This document shows positions 21,401 through 31,499 of a stretch of 45,163 nt of DNA, in pieces. Position 1 is the stretch's first letter; each line of letters starts with the position of its first letter. The notes under the pieces are model-generated. The model saw nothing but the letters and a program-made list of their open reading frames with translations, was not told the DNA's origin and did no database searches. Both the position numbers and the translations under genes were made by a program. Source of the stretch: Acanthaster planci (lineage: Eukaryota > Echinodermata > Asteroidea > Valvatida > Acanthasteridae); assembly GCF_001949145.1 (NCBI RefSeq), contig NW_019091370.1:1732933-1778095 (forward strand). The letters are read 5' to 3'.

Positions 21401-24123
21401 AGAGAAACTGGAGAGCTGTCTGGCCGACCTGGGGAACGTCACGCACAAATTCAAGGACGTCTTAGAGGTAGGAGTTTTGACCGAACCGCATTCTCTGTTA
21501 CCTTGACGACAAAGAAAGCAAAATCCATATAAATGATAATAATAATCAGTTCTTATGTAGCGCATATTACGGAATGGCTCTATTCGCTTATTATCATTAT
21601 CTCTGTACATGGGGCTCGCACATCATCTGAACATTCCTGAAACCATCTCAGCTCCCTGGGGAGTATACTAGCCCGGTGCTGCCGTTTCGGTGCAAACGAC
21701 CGAACATAGCCGTGGTACTGCCACAAAATACATGCATATTTCTCCCTGACTTGCCACTGTACCCTCCGTGTACGCCGTTTTCCCTAAAACTGGTTCATTC
21801 TAAGGGTGAAGACAACTTTTACAATTTGACATAGGAAAACTGCAAAGTTAAAATGTGTTCACCCCTTGACAAATTCAGAACGGAAATGTTCAAACAGCAC
21901 AAACTGGCGTTGGAATCTCGGTTGTAAACAAAGTCAAGTTAAAATGAGCCAGGTCACACGTCAGATTGCAAGGTCCAATCAAACGTACTGAAGTAACGGG
22001 GGATGATCATTGACAGTTGAGTCATGGATTGTCTGAAGAGCTTGCAACTTGGCTTGTGACTGACCTGCAGTGGTATGATTATGTATCTTGTGACCGTCTG
22101 TGACCGTCTGTGACTGTCTGTGACCGTCAGTGACTGTCTGTGGCTGTCTGTGACCGTCTGTGACCATCTGTGACTGTCTGTGACTGTCTCTGCAGTACGG
22201 TCTGAGCCAGCTGAGCACCAGCGCCATCAAGCCTCGCCTCAAGCCCTGGGTGGATAACTTCCTCTCCACCAGCCACAACATATCCGAGGAGGAGTTCTCC
22301 AACTACGAGGCCAACGATCCGTTCGTACAAGTATTCATCATCAACCTGGAGCAACTCCTGAATGAATTCAAGGTCTGTCCAACCTTCATTTCATTCTCAA
22401 TGAGAGAGTCCCAATTAATGGAAGAACTAGGAGTTTCATTACTCGTTGAGTAGTTCACGTATGTAAGAAGAACTCAATAATAAGCAACCAATTAGCTTGC
22501 TAAACATAGATTCTGTGTCTCTGGCATACAGGATTTACTCACACCGGCAAATTATGACGCACTCGTTGGGTTACTCACAAACGAGGTCACAACTCAACTT
22601 GAGAAGGCAGTGCTCAAATCAGTCTTCAACAGAGTAAGTTTGAATGACAGCACTCAGCAGTGGGTTACAAATCAACATTCTGTGAGAAAAAATTGTCAAA
22701 AAAGTCTGTGCTCAAATGAGGTTTACTGGAACTACGGTGAAACATTACCACAAGCCTCAACATCCTGGCTCCCTGATGTGCCTTGCAATGCACACAGTTG
22801 CTGGTAACCAGTGATGGAACCAGCCTCCAAAGGCTGACCTCAAATTGGTGACTTTAAACGGATCCGATCGTCGTCAAAAACGAAATTTGTGCAAGCAACT
22901 CCGACCAGGGTTCCCGTCGTGGAACATCACTAGTTGCTTTGTGATAACTTGTGCATGAACTCGCACCATCTTCAAGTGGGTGCAAGAACTGTGGTTGAGT
23001 CCATCACAGACTCTGCGCGTCCCTCACATGTCATCCAGTCTGAAGCCAAGTCACAGTGTACTCAAAATGAACCGTGACAAAAGCATTCCTTTCTCACTGT
23101 CCATCCTGCTTCTCGTGACTCGACTTGCTACAGTCCATGCAAGTGTCTGCCTCGACTCTCTCTTTTTAAACATCGAGGGCACACTTGCACAAAGAGGCCA
23201 CAGTTTACCAAATTTCTCATTTTCCAAAGAGGTCAGTTTCAGTACATACTTTAATTCATTTGATTTTTGTCACTTTTACTGTAACAAAGAGTAACAAGGA
23301 CTCTTAAACAACAGTAGAAGTTGTATTTTGCCATTTTTTAGCTTGGCGGTTTACAGTACGACAAAGAGCTGCGTTCCTTAGTCGGTTATCTTACCTCTGT
23401 AACTCAGTGGACCATCCGAGATAAGTTTGCCAGGCTCACCCAGATGGCCACCATCTTGAATCTGGAAAGAGTGAGTAACCCAGCCAATCCGAACCATTTC
23501 ACGCCCCCTGGACAGTCAAAACTATCACTTGCTGTCAAAACATTTCAATCTCCCGTGTCAGTTTCTCTGATAAGTGGTCATATGCTGTCCTTGTAGTCAT
23601 ACCCTGTCTGTGGATTCATGTGGACAGGTATCGGAAATCCTTGATTACTGGGGCTCCAACTCGGGACCTTTGACCTGGAGGTTGACCCCGGCAGAGGTCA
23701 GACAGGTGCTGTCTCTCAGGTATGTCACTGATTACCGCGTATTCTCTGTGCATTTGTACCTTCATTTGGCGTGCACCGATGTACACAAATCTTCCGGGTG
23801 CCCTTTCCAGTTTGAATTCCTGTGTTATGCCAATCAGAGTACCGAATATGACCCAAGATACTTGTAAACCAATCCCTGTGCACTGCAGGCTATATTGGAT
23901 ATTTCTAAGCTTATTTGCATCAAGTCACACAAATGCTTGACTAGACTTTAAAATAAGTTGGCATTGTTCACGTCTCTAGTTAAAGGACATTGTGTCATTC
24001 CATCATGTTTTTAAATAAAATGTTTAACAAATCCCTCATTGAAATCCTTAATGGTCATATTCTTGATTTCTTTTTCTCAGAATCGACTTTCGAACTGAGG
24101 ACATCAAGAGATTGAAGCTCTGA
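15489..24123 (+). CDS. COG4: Conserved oligomeric Golgi complex subunit 4 (COG4)
   Basis: COG4 is a lobe A subunit of the COG tether, which works with SNAREs and Rabs in retrograde transport within the Golgi. Eighteen exons join in frame: 15489-15659, 16179-16261, 16501-16615, 16758-16808, 16928-17054, 17811-18004, 18405-18561, 18989-19151, 19410-19506, 19931-20092, 20383-20468, 20673-20889, 21294-21467, 22196-22372, 22532-22633, 23342-23470, 23628-23719, 24081-24123. The total is 2340 nt, 779 residues, against about 785 in human. Diagnostic stretches include [48 protein letters not shown] and the C-terminus [20 protein letters not shown]. The N-terminal half is predicted helical rod, the C-terminal part the compact helical domain. 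The start is uncertain: ATG 15489 opens the frame, but in-frame ATGs at 15552 and 15558 have better context (AAAATGG) and would remove 21 or 23 residues. The first 30 residues are not conserved. Confidence 0.97.
15716..15880. other. CpG-rich tract in COG4 intron 1
   Basis: This 165-bp part of intron 1 is visibly richer in G+C and CpG than the surrounding AT-rich sequence, with words such as GGCGATAGG, GGTCGCCCTG, GTCTGCGGCG and GACGGCCGAACCGGCCCGAC. Being just downstream of the first COG4 exon and next to a divergent promoter, it may be a promoter-associated unmethylated patch. That role is an inference. Confidence 0.4.
16723..16744. repeat. (ATTG)n microsatellite in COG4 intron 3
   Basis: Five and a half tandem copies of ATTG/TTGA occur just upstream of the acceptor of the exon starting at 16758. 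It contributes T-rich sequence close to the 3' splice site. A similar ATTGATTGATTTG run is at 2575-2597 in an SF3B3 intron. Confidence 0.8.
17111..17282. mobile_element. Decayed MITE of the TTGTAGTC family in COG4 intron 5
   Basis: The interior shares CACAG, GATAGCTTGTGACTTGGC-like and ATGGACTTGT words with the element at 5788-5963. The ends still pair: CAGTGTCACCGTCAAGTCC at left against CAGCGTCATGTGGAGTCC (reverse complement) at right. Several substitutions separate it from the better preserved copies, so it looks older. Non-coding. Confidence 0.5.
17383..17506. mobile_element. Short piggyBac-like MITE in COG4 intron 5
   Basis: A TTAA (17379-17382) precedes CCCCTTTGCGCCCG, and the other end reads CGGAGCAAAGGGG followed by TTGA (17507-17510), a one-base decay of TTAA. 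The 124-bp body is non-coding. The ends differ from those of the 578-bp TTAA element at 5984, although both start with CC and contain a GCSCC core, so the two may be separate families using the same transposase type. Confidence 0.55.
21534..21705 (-). mobile_element. Truncated tRNA-derived SINE (tail and body) in COG4 intron 13
   Basis: The sequence runs from a (GATAATAAT) tail through TTCTTATGTAGCGC and ACCATCTCAGCTCCC to GGTGCTGCCGTTTCGG. The same order of words is found in the fuller element at 31109-31463, where the tRNA-like head is still attached. Here the head is missing, so the copy is 5' truncated. The tail is on the left, so the element points to the minus strand. Confidence 0.6.
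22091..22190. repeat. 10-bp minisatellite ending at the 3' splice site of COG4 intron 13
   Basis: Ten tandem units of the 10-mer TGACYGTCTG occur without indels (variants TGGCTGTCTG, TGACCATCTG, TGACCGTCAG, TGACTGTCTC). The array stops 5 bp before the exon that begins at 22196 (array end then TGCAG). It therefore takes the place of the usual polypyrimidine tract and probably also of the branch point. Each unit contains TGAC/TGACTG, similar to metazoan branch sites such as CTGAC. Confidence 0.9.
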
Positions 24124-24459
24124 ACTTCCTGAAATCCTTGCCGACAAATGTCTCCACCTGTTTGCCACCTGTTTGACGTGGCTTCTTCCAATATAATTCC
24201 TCTGCCTTGTGGAAGCGCCATTGCACCATTCCAATTGGCCCAGAATCACCTGACATATCACGGGACAAGTTGGATAGAATTGTCAGTTATTGGACCCGAA
24301 TTCGTAGAAATGTTTGCATTATTTAGATTTTCTGGTTTACGTCTTGCAATCTTGGGTTTTGTATCTTGGTGCAACGTAGAATGTTTTGTATACTCAAAGA
24401 GATTGCATAGCAAAGCTTAAGAGGGTAGCAACTCCTATGGACCCACATTATGAGTCAAT

Positions 24460-24583
24460 TTGTTCCACATGGATCCGGATCAGTGATCCCGAAGCTGGCT
24501 CGCACTCTCCATTACGCAGTTTCTGCTGTCAGTGAACCAACGAGGGATTTACTGATCGTGATTCTTATCCGTGTGAAACAAAC
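24460..24583. mobile_element. Decayed MITE, second copy of the 7763-7892 family
   Basis: Left end TTTGTTCCACATGGATCCGG followed by ATCAGTGATCCC pairs with the reverse complement of the right end, GTTTGTTTCACACGGATAAG. Both ends match those of the element at 7763-7892. It sits about 340 bp after the COG4 stop codon and so is probably transcribed as part of the 3' UTR. Confidence 0.55.
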
Positions 24584-24884
24584 AACTCCCACATCAGTCC
24601 GTCAAAATGCACGCAAACAGATTTTTGGGGTTTTTAAGTTTCCTTTCAAGAGCCCTCATATCATTCGAGTGCCTTGTATAAATGCAAAGTTGTATTTTGT
24701 ATTCACTTAGAAATGTGTCATAGGGTGCCAGACTTTCATGTAGTACATGCGTGAGTATGCATTAGACTGCATTTTTTATTTTATTTGACACGGACATTCC
24801 AGACCCTTGTAGTTTTATATTAAACCTGTGGCAATGCAGAAACGAATATTCAGAATGAATACGTCTGCACTGGTCCACATTTTT

Positions 24885-25155
24885 GGAACACAGCTTGATG
24901 ATGTTCATGAGTCCCGAGCTGTACCAAAAGAGGATGCAATTTTCCTAGCAGTGGATGCTCCTTTGGTCAGAGCTGCACTTTGCCAGTCCAGAAACGACTA
25001 TGAAAGGCACACGTTACAAACGTGTCGCTTCCGTCAAAATGAACACTCCCTGAGGGGGGATGCTTCTGTTCAAGGCCGATGGCCGGTAGCATCTTTTGAG
25101 TAAAGACTGAATAATGTTGAGCAAGATATGCCGTGAAACTGAATAGGGCAGACTG
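24885..25155. repeat. Dispersed repeat R1, copy downstream of COG4
   Basis: Second copy of the repeat described at 3920-4250, same orientation. Shared words include GATGCTCCTTTGGTCAG, CGTTAC, TCAAAATGAACA and AGGGCAGAC. The ORF across it (24828-25103) is not the one found in the other copy, so no protein is claimed. Confidence 0.5.
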
Positions 25156-26694
25156 TTATGCGTTATTTTCACAGTATTGATCTGCTTTCAATTTGATTGC
25201 ATTTAAGCGGGTAGTTGGACTGGTTTGAGATAACCTGGTACGTTTTTTGTTTACATTGAAGGCAGGTGTGTTAGAAAAAGGCTTGTTCCACTCAAGTAAC
25301 ACTGACCCCAACACACAGCATAACCAAGTTCATGCTAGGACTGCGCTGAAATCAAAGGTTATGATTTTTTGTAAAGTTTCGAATCTTGGTGGAAGTTATT
25401 AGCCAGCCCAAAGTTGCGCTCAGAGAAGTGGTTGGGAAAAGGGAGCTCTGCACTGAAGGAAATTTTGTTGCTTTTTCCCTCAAACATACTGCCGTGAATT
25501 TCGTTCAGTTTAGTTAGCAACGTGCCATTGACATTATAAATGTCTGTTCGCTTATCGCAATTTCTAGAAAGAGAGGTTTCTTTTTCTTTCTTTTTTTTAC
25601 ATTTTAATTTTCTATCGGGGTACTTACAGTTTAGCACCTTCTGTAAATAACCTGTGTATAAATAAATGAATGGTTGATAAATGTACGTGTATATAAATAA
25701 GAATTGTACAGATGGAGGATTGGAAAGATGACATGATTAATCATGTTTGTTGCTGCCAAAACGTTCTTTGAACAAATAACAATTCCATCGTGACATTCTG
25801 TGTAATGCCTTGTTTGATTGAAAAAAAAAGAGTTCGAAATTTAACATATCTGTCATGAGACCTGTGTGCATATACAGAGGAATTTCAGAATAATCCCAAA
25901 CCTGATGTCAAAAGTTATTTGGACTTTCACTAATCCAAGTGAAAAGACATAAAATAAATTACAATAATAACGGAGGCTGCACCTGTACATGTTTATTTGA
26001 TTGTATCCATAGTGAGACATGTCATGATGTCATGACAGGTGCGGATGGGCAGGTAGGTGGTCCAATTCCCCTCCTTCCCTGCTCTGAGACATAAAAAAAA
26101 GAAAAACAAAAAAGGTAAACAAAAATTTAAAGGAAGTGCATTCATCATTTCTGCTTGTCCGCAAAAAAATGAGACATTAAAAAAAATCTTCAGCATGACC
26201 TCCCCTGGAAAGGTTATGCACCAACCCCCCCCCAAAAAAAACTGCGAGCAAAATACTGTAAAAATTCACAGAAAAGGTTAATTAGTGATATTTACACGTA
26301 TAACTCGTCAGTAAAAAAAGGGTTAATCTTCATGTTTCAGTGCACAGCACAGACATCATCTCCTTAGAAATCAAACAGTGAAGGTGATTCAATACTGTTA
26401 GATCTAGTAACGAGAACAGAAAGTGACACAAGCTCTACTTTGATTGCTGTCTGTGTATATGGAAGCCTATCTCTGGATCACCAAGAGCACTTCAGCTGAA
26501 ATAAAAAAATATTCAATTTTAGAGTTTCTTCTTTAAAACCGCATGTGTTAAAAATACCACCAGTTGACATTTTATTTTTGAAAATGGACAGTATTTGTTT
26601 GCACCTCTTTGGGAGAGCACACTGTATACTCCATATATGTATGTGTATGCATATCAGCAAGTTTTCAGAAGCGCCGTGAGTGGGCGTATTGCTC

Positions 26695-26870
26695 ATGAGG
26701 GGACTTCCCTCTCTTGTGCAATATGACAATGACATTGCTGATTTCTTCAGTTTGGCTGTCTGCTAGCCAGCAATAGCCAGCAATACCCAGCCATAGCAGC
26801 ACTGGCTATATTTTCCCTGACTAGAGCATAAGAACACTACATACCGACTACCGATTGACATCAAAAAAAG
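26695..26870 (+). promoter_or_regulatory. Putative promoter and non-coding first exon of the first MYND-DUF4470 gene
   Basis: The segment 26715-26738 (TGTGCAAT then TGACATTG) is closely matched by 32830-32853 upstream of the second gene. A further related stretch (ATATTTT, AGAGCATAAGAA) ends in AAAAAAAG|GTGAGAGG at 26870/26871, matched by AAGAG|GTGAGTG in the second gene. That looks like a shared first-exon donor. The likely acceptor is CTCGCAG ending at 27331, 62 bp before the ATG. A perfect kappa-B type site GGGGACTTCC is at 26699-26708 and a C/EBP-like TTGTGCAAT at 26714-26722. No TATA box is clear. Assignment rests on the paralogue comparison; no transcript evidence exists. Confidence 0.4.
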
Positions 26871-27393
26871 GTGAGAGGGGAGATTGTAAGGTGAAACTTG
26901 ATTCAGCTTTTCATTTTGGTCAACGGGTTCCACGCTTAGGTTGCAATTAAGCACATGTCTTGTTTTGACATTAGAAATTTGACCTTGGCTTACTGGAGGT
27001 AGGGTAGGGAGTACCCATTTAAGAAAATGAAATTTGTCAAAAAGACATAAATATTTCCTGTTTATTGCTCATAAATTCAGACAATTTAAATCAACTAGGT
27101 CCCACACTAAGGAAGGAGGTTCATTTGGTTTTCTGTTTCCCCATTGTTAGAATTGTGTAACTTGACTACCTCCATTGCAGCTAGGCATAACAGCTGCAGG
27201 GTCAGAGATCAAGGAAAATAGATGCAACAATGGCGCAGCATGCAAAGTGACAGACCTTTGTTCTCATTATATTTAAAATTATCCTTTGGGCTTATGTGTA
27301 CAATTTTGAATATTTTTTTATTTTCTCGCAGTACCAATATTTTCAAGCGAATTTTCTGTTTGTTTTGAACCAAATGCCCTAGAAGAGACCACC

Positions 27394-30300
27394 ATGGATG
27401 TCTCTCCTGGCCACTGCTGGCGGTGTGAGAGAATTCCCGCAAGACACTCTGTGCCTTGCAGCCGATGTCCGACCGCCAAGTACTGCTCGGCATCTTGCCG
27501 AGATGAGGACGGTGCCAGACACCGTGCAGTGGAGTGTGAATTATTTGGCGAGAAAAGATGCAGCGCTTGTGGAAAACTTGGCAAAACACACGAGGTGGGC
27601 TGTTTGTGGCATTCTCCAATTCAAAAGCTAGCTAAGGTTCATTTCCATAAATCCCTTCAATTGAGAACCTTCCAGAAACCTTTTTAACATGATCACTTGA
27701 TCATGGTATTGTACGACAAACAGGTCATACCTTATGTGTGAACTCTGGGGGACGTGAACTATGTAAACAGCTCTCAAATAAATTGTTTTCAGAACATTTT
27801 ATAAATACCTAGTGATAAATTCCTCAGACAGTTTCCCTATTCAACAACAAGCAACTTAACCGTGTATTAACATTTAATAACGCCCGCTGAGAAGTGATAA
27901 TGCCCGCTGCGTCAATCACGCACTGGCACATGGATACGAGACAGTTTAATCGATTCTGATTGGTCAAGAGTCTGTGTGCACGTGACTCACCACGCATGCA
28001 CCAAGTTCACATAAGGAGATTCTTTTAGACAACTTCCACAAAGACTTTAAAATAAAATGGACAGGGATACTCGGGAAAATGAAAGTAAGATTCTGGAACA
28101 AAATCGTTGGAAATCCATCACATGTTGACTTCTTTTGACTCTCTGGCTGAAAAAGGTATCTATGCATGGGAATAAATATGTGCTTGGCTGGTCTTAAACT
28201 AATGTTTAACACCGGCTCAGGAGACTGAATGCTGATAATGCCCTCGCCTTAGTTGTATTCATTCTCCAGAGCCGGTCTTAAACGCATGTTTAACACTGGC
28301 CAATCACATATTTATTCCCCTCCTCACAGATAAATGTGTAGCCTAAAACAATATTTTTAAATATACAAATGCTTAAAAATTTGTAGGGAGAAAAAAATGC
28401 CTCTAATTTTTTTTTAAGGGGCATCAGTCACTCTACTGGCTGAAAATAAACTGGTCAATGAGTGACAATGTCAACAGAATTCTGATATCCTTTTGGTTTT
28501 TTTCTACCTTGTTTTGAGGAGAGACCCTATTGATCTTGGGCTTAATTTGGCCCAACCATGAAAACTGTTCTTCACTGTTCGAATGAAATTTAAGAGTCCA
28601 CAGTTGGAGGCCAACTTTCAATGCAAACACATGCAGAATATGGGGAAGATGAAAGGACTGAGTTATGTATTATTGAAAATTATGACTAAATGAATATCCC
28701 CCCTCCCATGAGTGCAAATGAATTAATAACAAAAAAAAATTCTATCATTCTGTTTCTCAAGTGTTCTGGATGCAATAATGCATGGTACTGCAACACAGAC
28801 TGTCAACGGCGTAACTTTCCAACTCACAAAGTGCAGTGTCGGCAAACTAGGGAATCGATCAGAGAAATGTCGACCAAACTCAGCAGGTTGACGATGCTGT
28901 ACGGTGACTTTCCACAGTACTTTGGAAACACCATGGCTAAGGACTTCCTTCAACTGCCAACCAATGAATGGTCATCAAAACAAGTGACGGAGGGCGAGCT
29001 GGCCAGGGACTATCATGTCCTGTCTGCTGGTTGCGGAGACTTGCGCAACACGGTGTTAACGGCCGCCTCCCTACCCGACAAGTATCGGGGGAAACTCCAC
29101 GTCACCCTCAATGACTATGACCCATTTCTAATGGCCAGGAATGTGCTGTTTCTCTTCATGTTGGTACGCTTTGCAGATGCCGATCACATTGCCTCCAGTT
29201 TGGTGACCATCTGGTACTCGTTCCACCTGCCCAAGCGAGAGTATAATTTAATCAAGATTAGCTTGAAGGAACTAATTCTGATAAGTGCTCAGAAACTCTG
29301 TGATGTGACCAGAGGACTGGTGTGTGTAACTGATGAAGAACTTCTATATCTGAGTATCGTTTGGGAAAAGTGGCAGGGATTGGAATGTCGACGAGACATG
29401 AAAACCTCAATCAACCTTAGACAACAGAGAAAGGATCTGTTGCAAAACAGTGACCAACAGACAAAGGAGGAGTGTTCTTCGTACTTGAAGGGAATCAACG
29501 CAAGAGACAGAAGGCAGATGGAGAAATGGTTTGAGCACGGACTCTTTCTGCCCTGCGAGGCAAAAGAGAGAGATGTGCCATTTGACAACCCTACACTAAC
29601 CGCTCCTAAGGCTAGCACATACTGGGTGGATAAGGATGCTTGCTTGTTGCTACTTCGTAAAGAGGCTCCCCCGGCTATGCCAAAGGAGGAGTTCCCATTT
29701 ACGCTGAGCATTGGGCCAAAGTTGATTCCTTTCACGGTTTGGGACTGTCTCAGGGTCAGAGAGCACTCAGGCAGGTCGTTCTCGTCTCCCATGGTGATGT
29801 ACCACAGCTACGTGACTGACCTCCTCCAGAAAGCCAAGAGCCTCATCCTTCACGGACGGCTCCATATCCACATTTCCCTCGCCAACTGTCTGGACTTTCC
29901 CAGTCAGCATCGTACATTGCAAATTCCCAACTACGACCGGATCTTCACCTCCAATCTCGCTGACTACCTTGGATTTCCCAAACTCCTAAAGTCCTTCAAG
30001 CCGCTTCTTAACACCAGCAACGACTACTCTGTCATTGTGACCGAAACAATGAAATGGTTTGATAGTATTCCTACTGCTTATGTCCGTTGTCTCCAAGCCA
30101 GCCAGCTTGAGAAGGTAAAGAAAGACTACTGCCACGATATGTTTTCTTCATGTCAGACCAAAGGAATCGAAAATACCTTTAACAGCATCACCGAATATTA
30201 CAACAACACTTCCCATTTCATCCAGTATCTCCGGGCAGACATTACTGCAGATGGGCCAGGCGTACCAGCACTACAGGACGTGCCATCCTTTGAGACTGTC

Positions 30301-30450
30301 AAGAAGTATAACGGCATGCGCATGCGAGACTTCCGCAAGGGACCGAACAAACTCGCTCCATTCCAGTACCGTTTGAATGCACGTGATCTCAATATGTTAA
30401 GAGGATATGTCCGAGCGCTTGAGTGGTGTCTACCAAAAAGTGATAGTTAG
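27394..30450 (+). CDS. Double-MYND zinc finger, DUF4470 protein, copy A
   Basis: Two coding exons, 27394-27594 and 28762-30450, encode 629 residues. The ATG is in a perfect context (ACCACCATGG). Residues 8-48 form one MYND finger (CWRC, CSRC, KYCSASC, H, C). Residues 56-93 form a second (CSAC, CSGC, WYCNTDCQ, THKVQC). MYND fingers bind proline-rich peptides in partner proteins. The intron (phase 0, donor GAG|GTGGGC) falls between the first and second cysteine pairs of finger two. Residues about 114-215 match DUF4470: YGDFPQYFGN, then AGCGDLRNTVLTAASLP and ARNVLFLFMLV. DUF4470 also occurs in the dynein assembly factor DNAAF3. The C-terminal block ending RKGPNKLAPFQYRLNARDLN is nearly identical in copy B. 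No signal peptide or membrane segment is seen; probably cytosolic or nuclear. Its function is unknown. An AG acceptor upstream suggests at least one more, probably non-coding, exon. Confidence 0.88.
28169..28318. repeat. Large fold-back (62-bp arms, 26-bp loop) in the intron of copy A
   Basis: The left arm 28169-28230 (starting GGAATAAATATGTGCTTGGC) is complementary to the right arm 28257-28318 at 51 of 62 positions, with both outer ends perfectly paired for 14 bp. The spacer is 26 bp. Each arm contains the words TTAAAC and GTTTAA, so smaller hairpins can also form. It lies in the intron that splits the second MYND finger and is absent from the corresponding intron of copy B. It could be a fold-back MITE; no target duplication was identified. 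Confidence 0.8.
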
Positions 30451-31108
30451 ACAAATTAATACTAAGCAATCCTTAGAACACCTCCACTGGCAGTTACACC
30501 CTTTCTTTTTTTACCTTTTTAAGCTTGAGTATCAATGTACCCACCCTGGTTACACATATTTTACTTTCTACTGGAGTATTACTCTAAAGAAAAAAAATGC
30601 TTTTGTAAACGTACAAGATAAGTTTGTAGCCTGGACAATGTTGGACTTGGTGAAAATAACTGAGGAGTTTAAGAGCGGTGAGTCTTATAATGGGAGAGGT
30701 TTTCTACAAGTAAGGATTGCCAAATACTGTGTGGCACATGCTGCCATGTGATTTTTTTACCATGTTGAGGAAAGATTCTTCAGTTTCATAGGAGATTAAA
30801 GCATGTGTATTAATTCCCTTCTTTCATCCTCTGTGCGTAATCCTCATTTTAAACATAAACAGAAGTTTTAAACATAGTTTCCGTGTCATGTTGGGCTGGT
30901 ACATTGTGGAATATATAGCAAAGGCCACCTGCAGGTGGCACATAGGAATTGTGCAACAAATGTCCACCAGAATGTGTTTGCGCTACGTGTTTTGAAAGCA
31001 AAGAGAGATATCATTAATCTCCTTGGATATTTAGCTAATCAAAACGCAACAATGGAACCTGAACTTGAGGTATAATCTTGAGAAGACAGGTGTCAAATAC
31101 ATTCAGAA
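30451..31108 (+). other. 3' flank of copy A, no further gene seen
   Basis: The sequence after the stop codon has no supported ORF and probably contains the 3' UTR. An ATTAAA at 30795-30800 is the nearest poly(A)-type signal. Short stretches resemble the sequence after the copy B stop codon (37017-37470), consistent with one duplicated unit, but divergence is high. Confidence 0.4.
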
Positions 31109-31463
31109 ATGATAATAATTACAGTTTTTATGTAGATCAAAGCACTTTCCATTACTATTACCCCTGCTCATTGGGCCTATGAAACATTCCAAATACCATC
31201 TCAGCTCTCCAGGGAGTATACAGCTCGATGCTGCCGTTTCGGCGCATAGCAACTAAATCAACCACAATAACAATCTCTGCTCTTACAGGGAACCCAATAA
31301 CTCCTGGGTGGAGAGAGGGCATGAGTGATAAAGGCCTTTAATTGCCCGAGGGCACACACACCATGACCTAAAGGTTGGATTCGTGGATTCGAACCCGCAA
31401 CCTGCGGCTTTACCCGGCCGACTACAAATCTGATGCTCTTAATCACAAGGCCACGGCACTCCA
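31109..31463 (-). mobile_element. tRNA-derived SINE, nearly full length
   Basis: Read on the minus strand, the head (31463 to about 31380) has an A-box-like TGGCCTTGTGATTAAGAGC and a B-box GGGTTCGAATCC at 31385-31396. These are followed by a unique body and a (AATAATTATC)-type tail ending near 31109. The body matches 21534-21705. The head is not a functional tRNA gene: cloverleaf stems do not close and the sequence continues straight into the SINE body. It was inserted into the 3' flank of copy A after the duplication, as the copy B flank lacks it. Confidence 0.75.
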
Positions 31464-31499
31464 CGTAAATTTCCAATGTAAATGATAAGTCCTTGAGTC

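Larger units (their letters stand above)
24124..25740 (+). other. COG4 3' flank, probable 3' UTR with poly(A) signal near 25661
   Basis: No coding exon is visible here. The stretch follows the COG4 stop codon and reaches an AATAAA at 25661-25666, with further ATAAATAA words to 25700, so it could be a 1.5-kb 3' UTR. It contains a MITE (24460-24583) and a copy of dispersed repeat R1. Its last part (about 25300-25740) is related to 31970-32370, downstream of the first MYND gene. The true polyadenylation site cannot be fixed from sequence alone. Confidence 0.4.

Noticed and set aside
22091-22190. CRISPR-like or origin-like direct repeats
   Set aside because: Units are 10 bp, contiguous and without spacers, in a eukaryotic intron; an ordinary minisatellite.
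27209-27619. 136-codon minus-strand ORF, with a similar one at 34439-34774
   Set aside because: Both are antisense to the MYND exon, and their resemblance comes from the duplication of that exon; no splice or start support.
29289-29792. 167-codon minus-strand ORF
   Set aside because: Lies wholly antisense to copy A coding sequence; the matching antisense frame in copy B is broken into shorter pieces, so it is not conserved.
31380-31463. Possible tRNA gene on the minus strand
   Set aside because: A- and B-boxes are present but stems do not close and the sequence runs into a repeated body with a simple-repeat tail; it is the head of a SINE.
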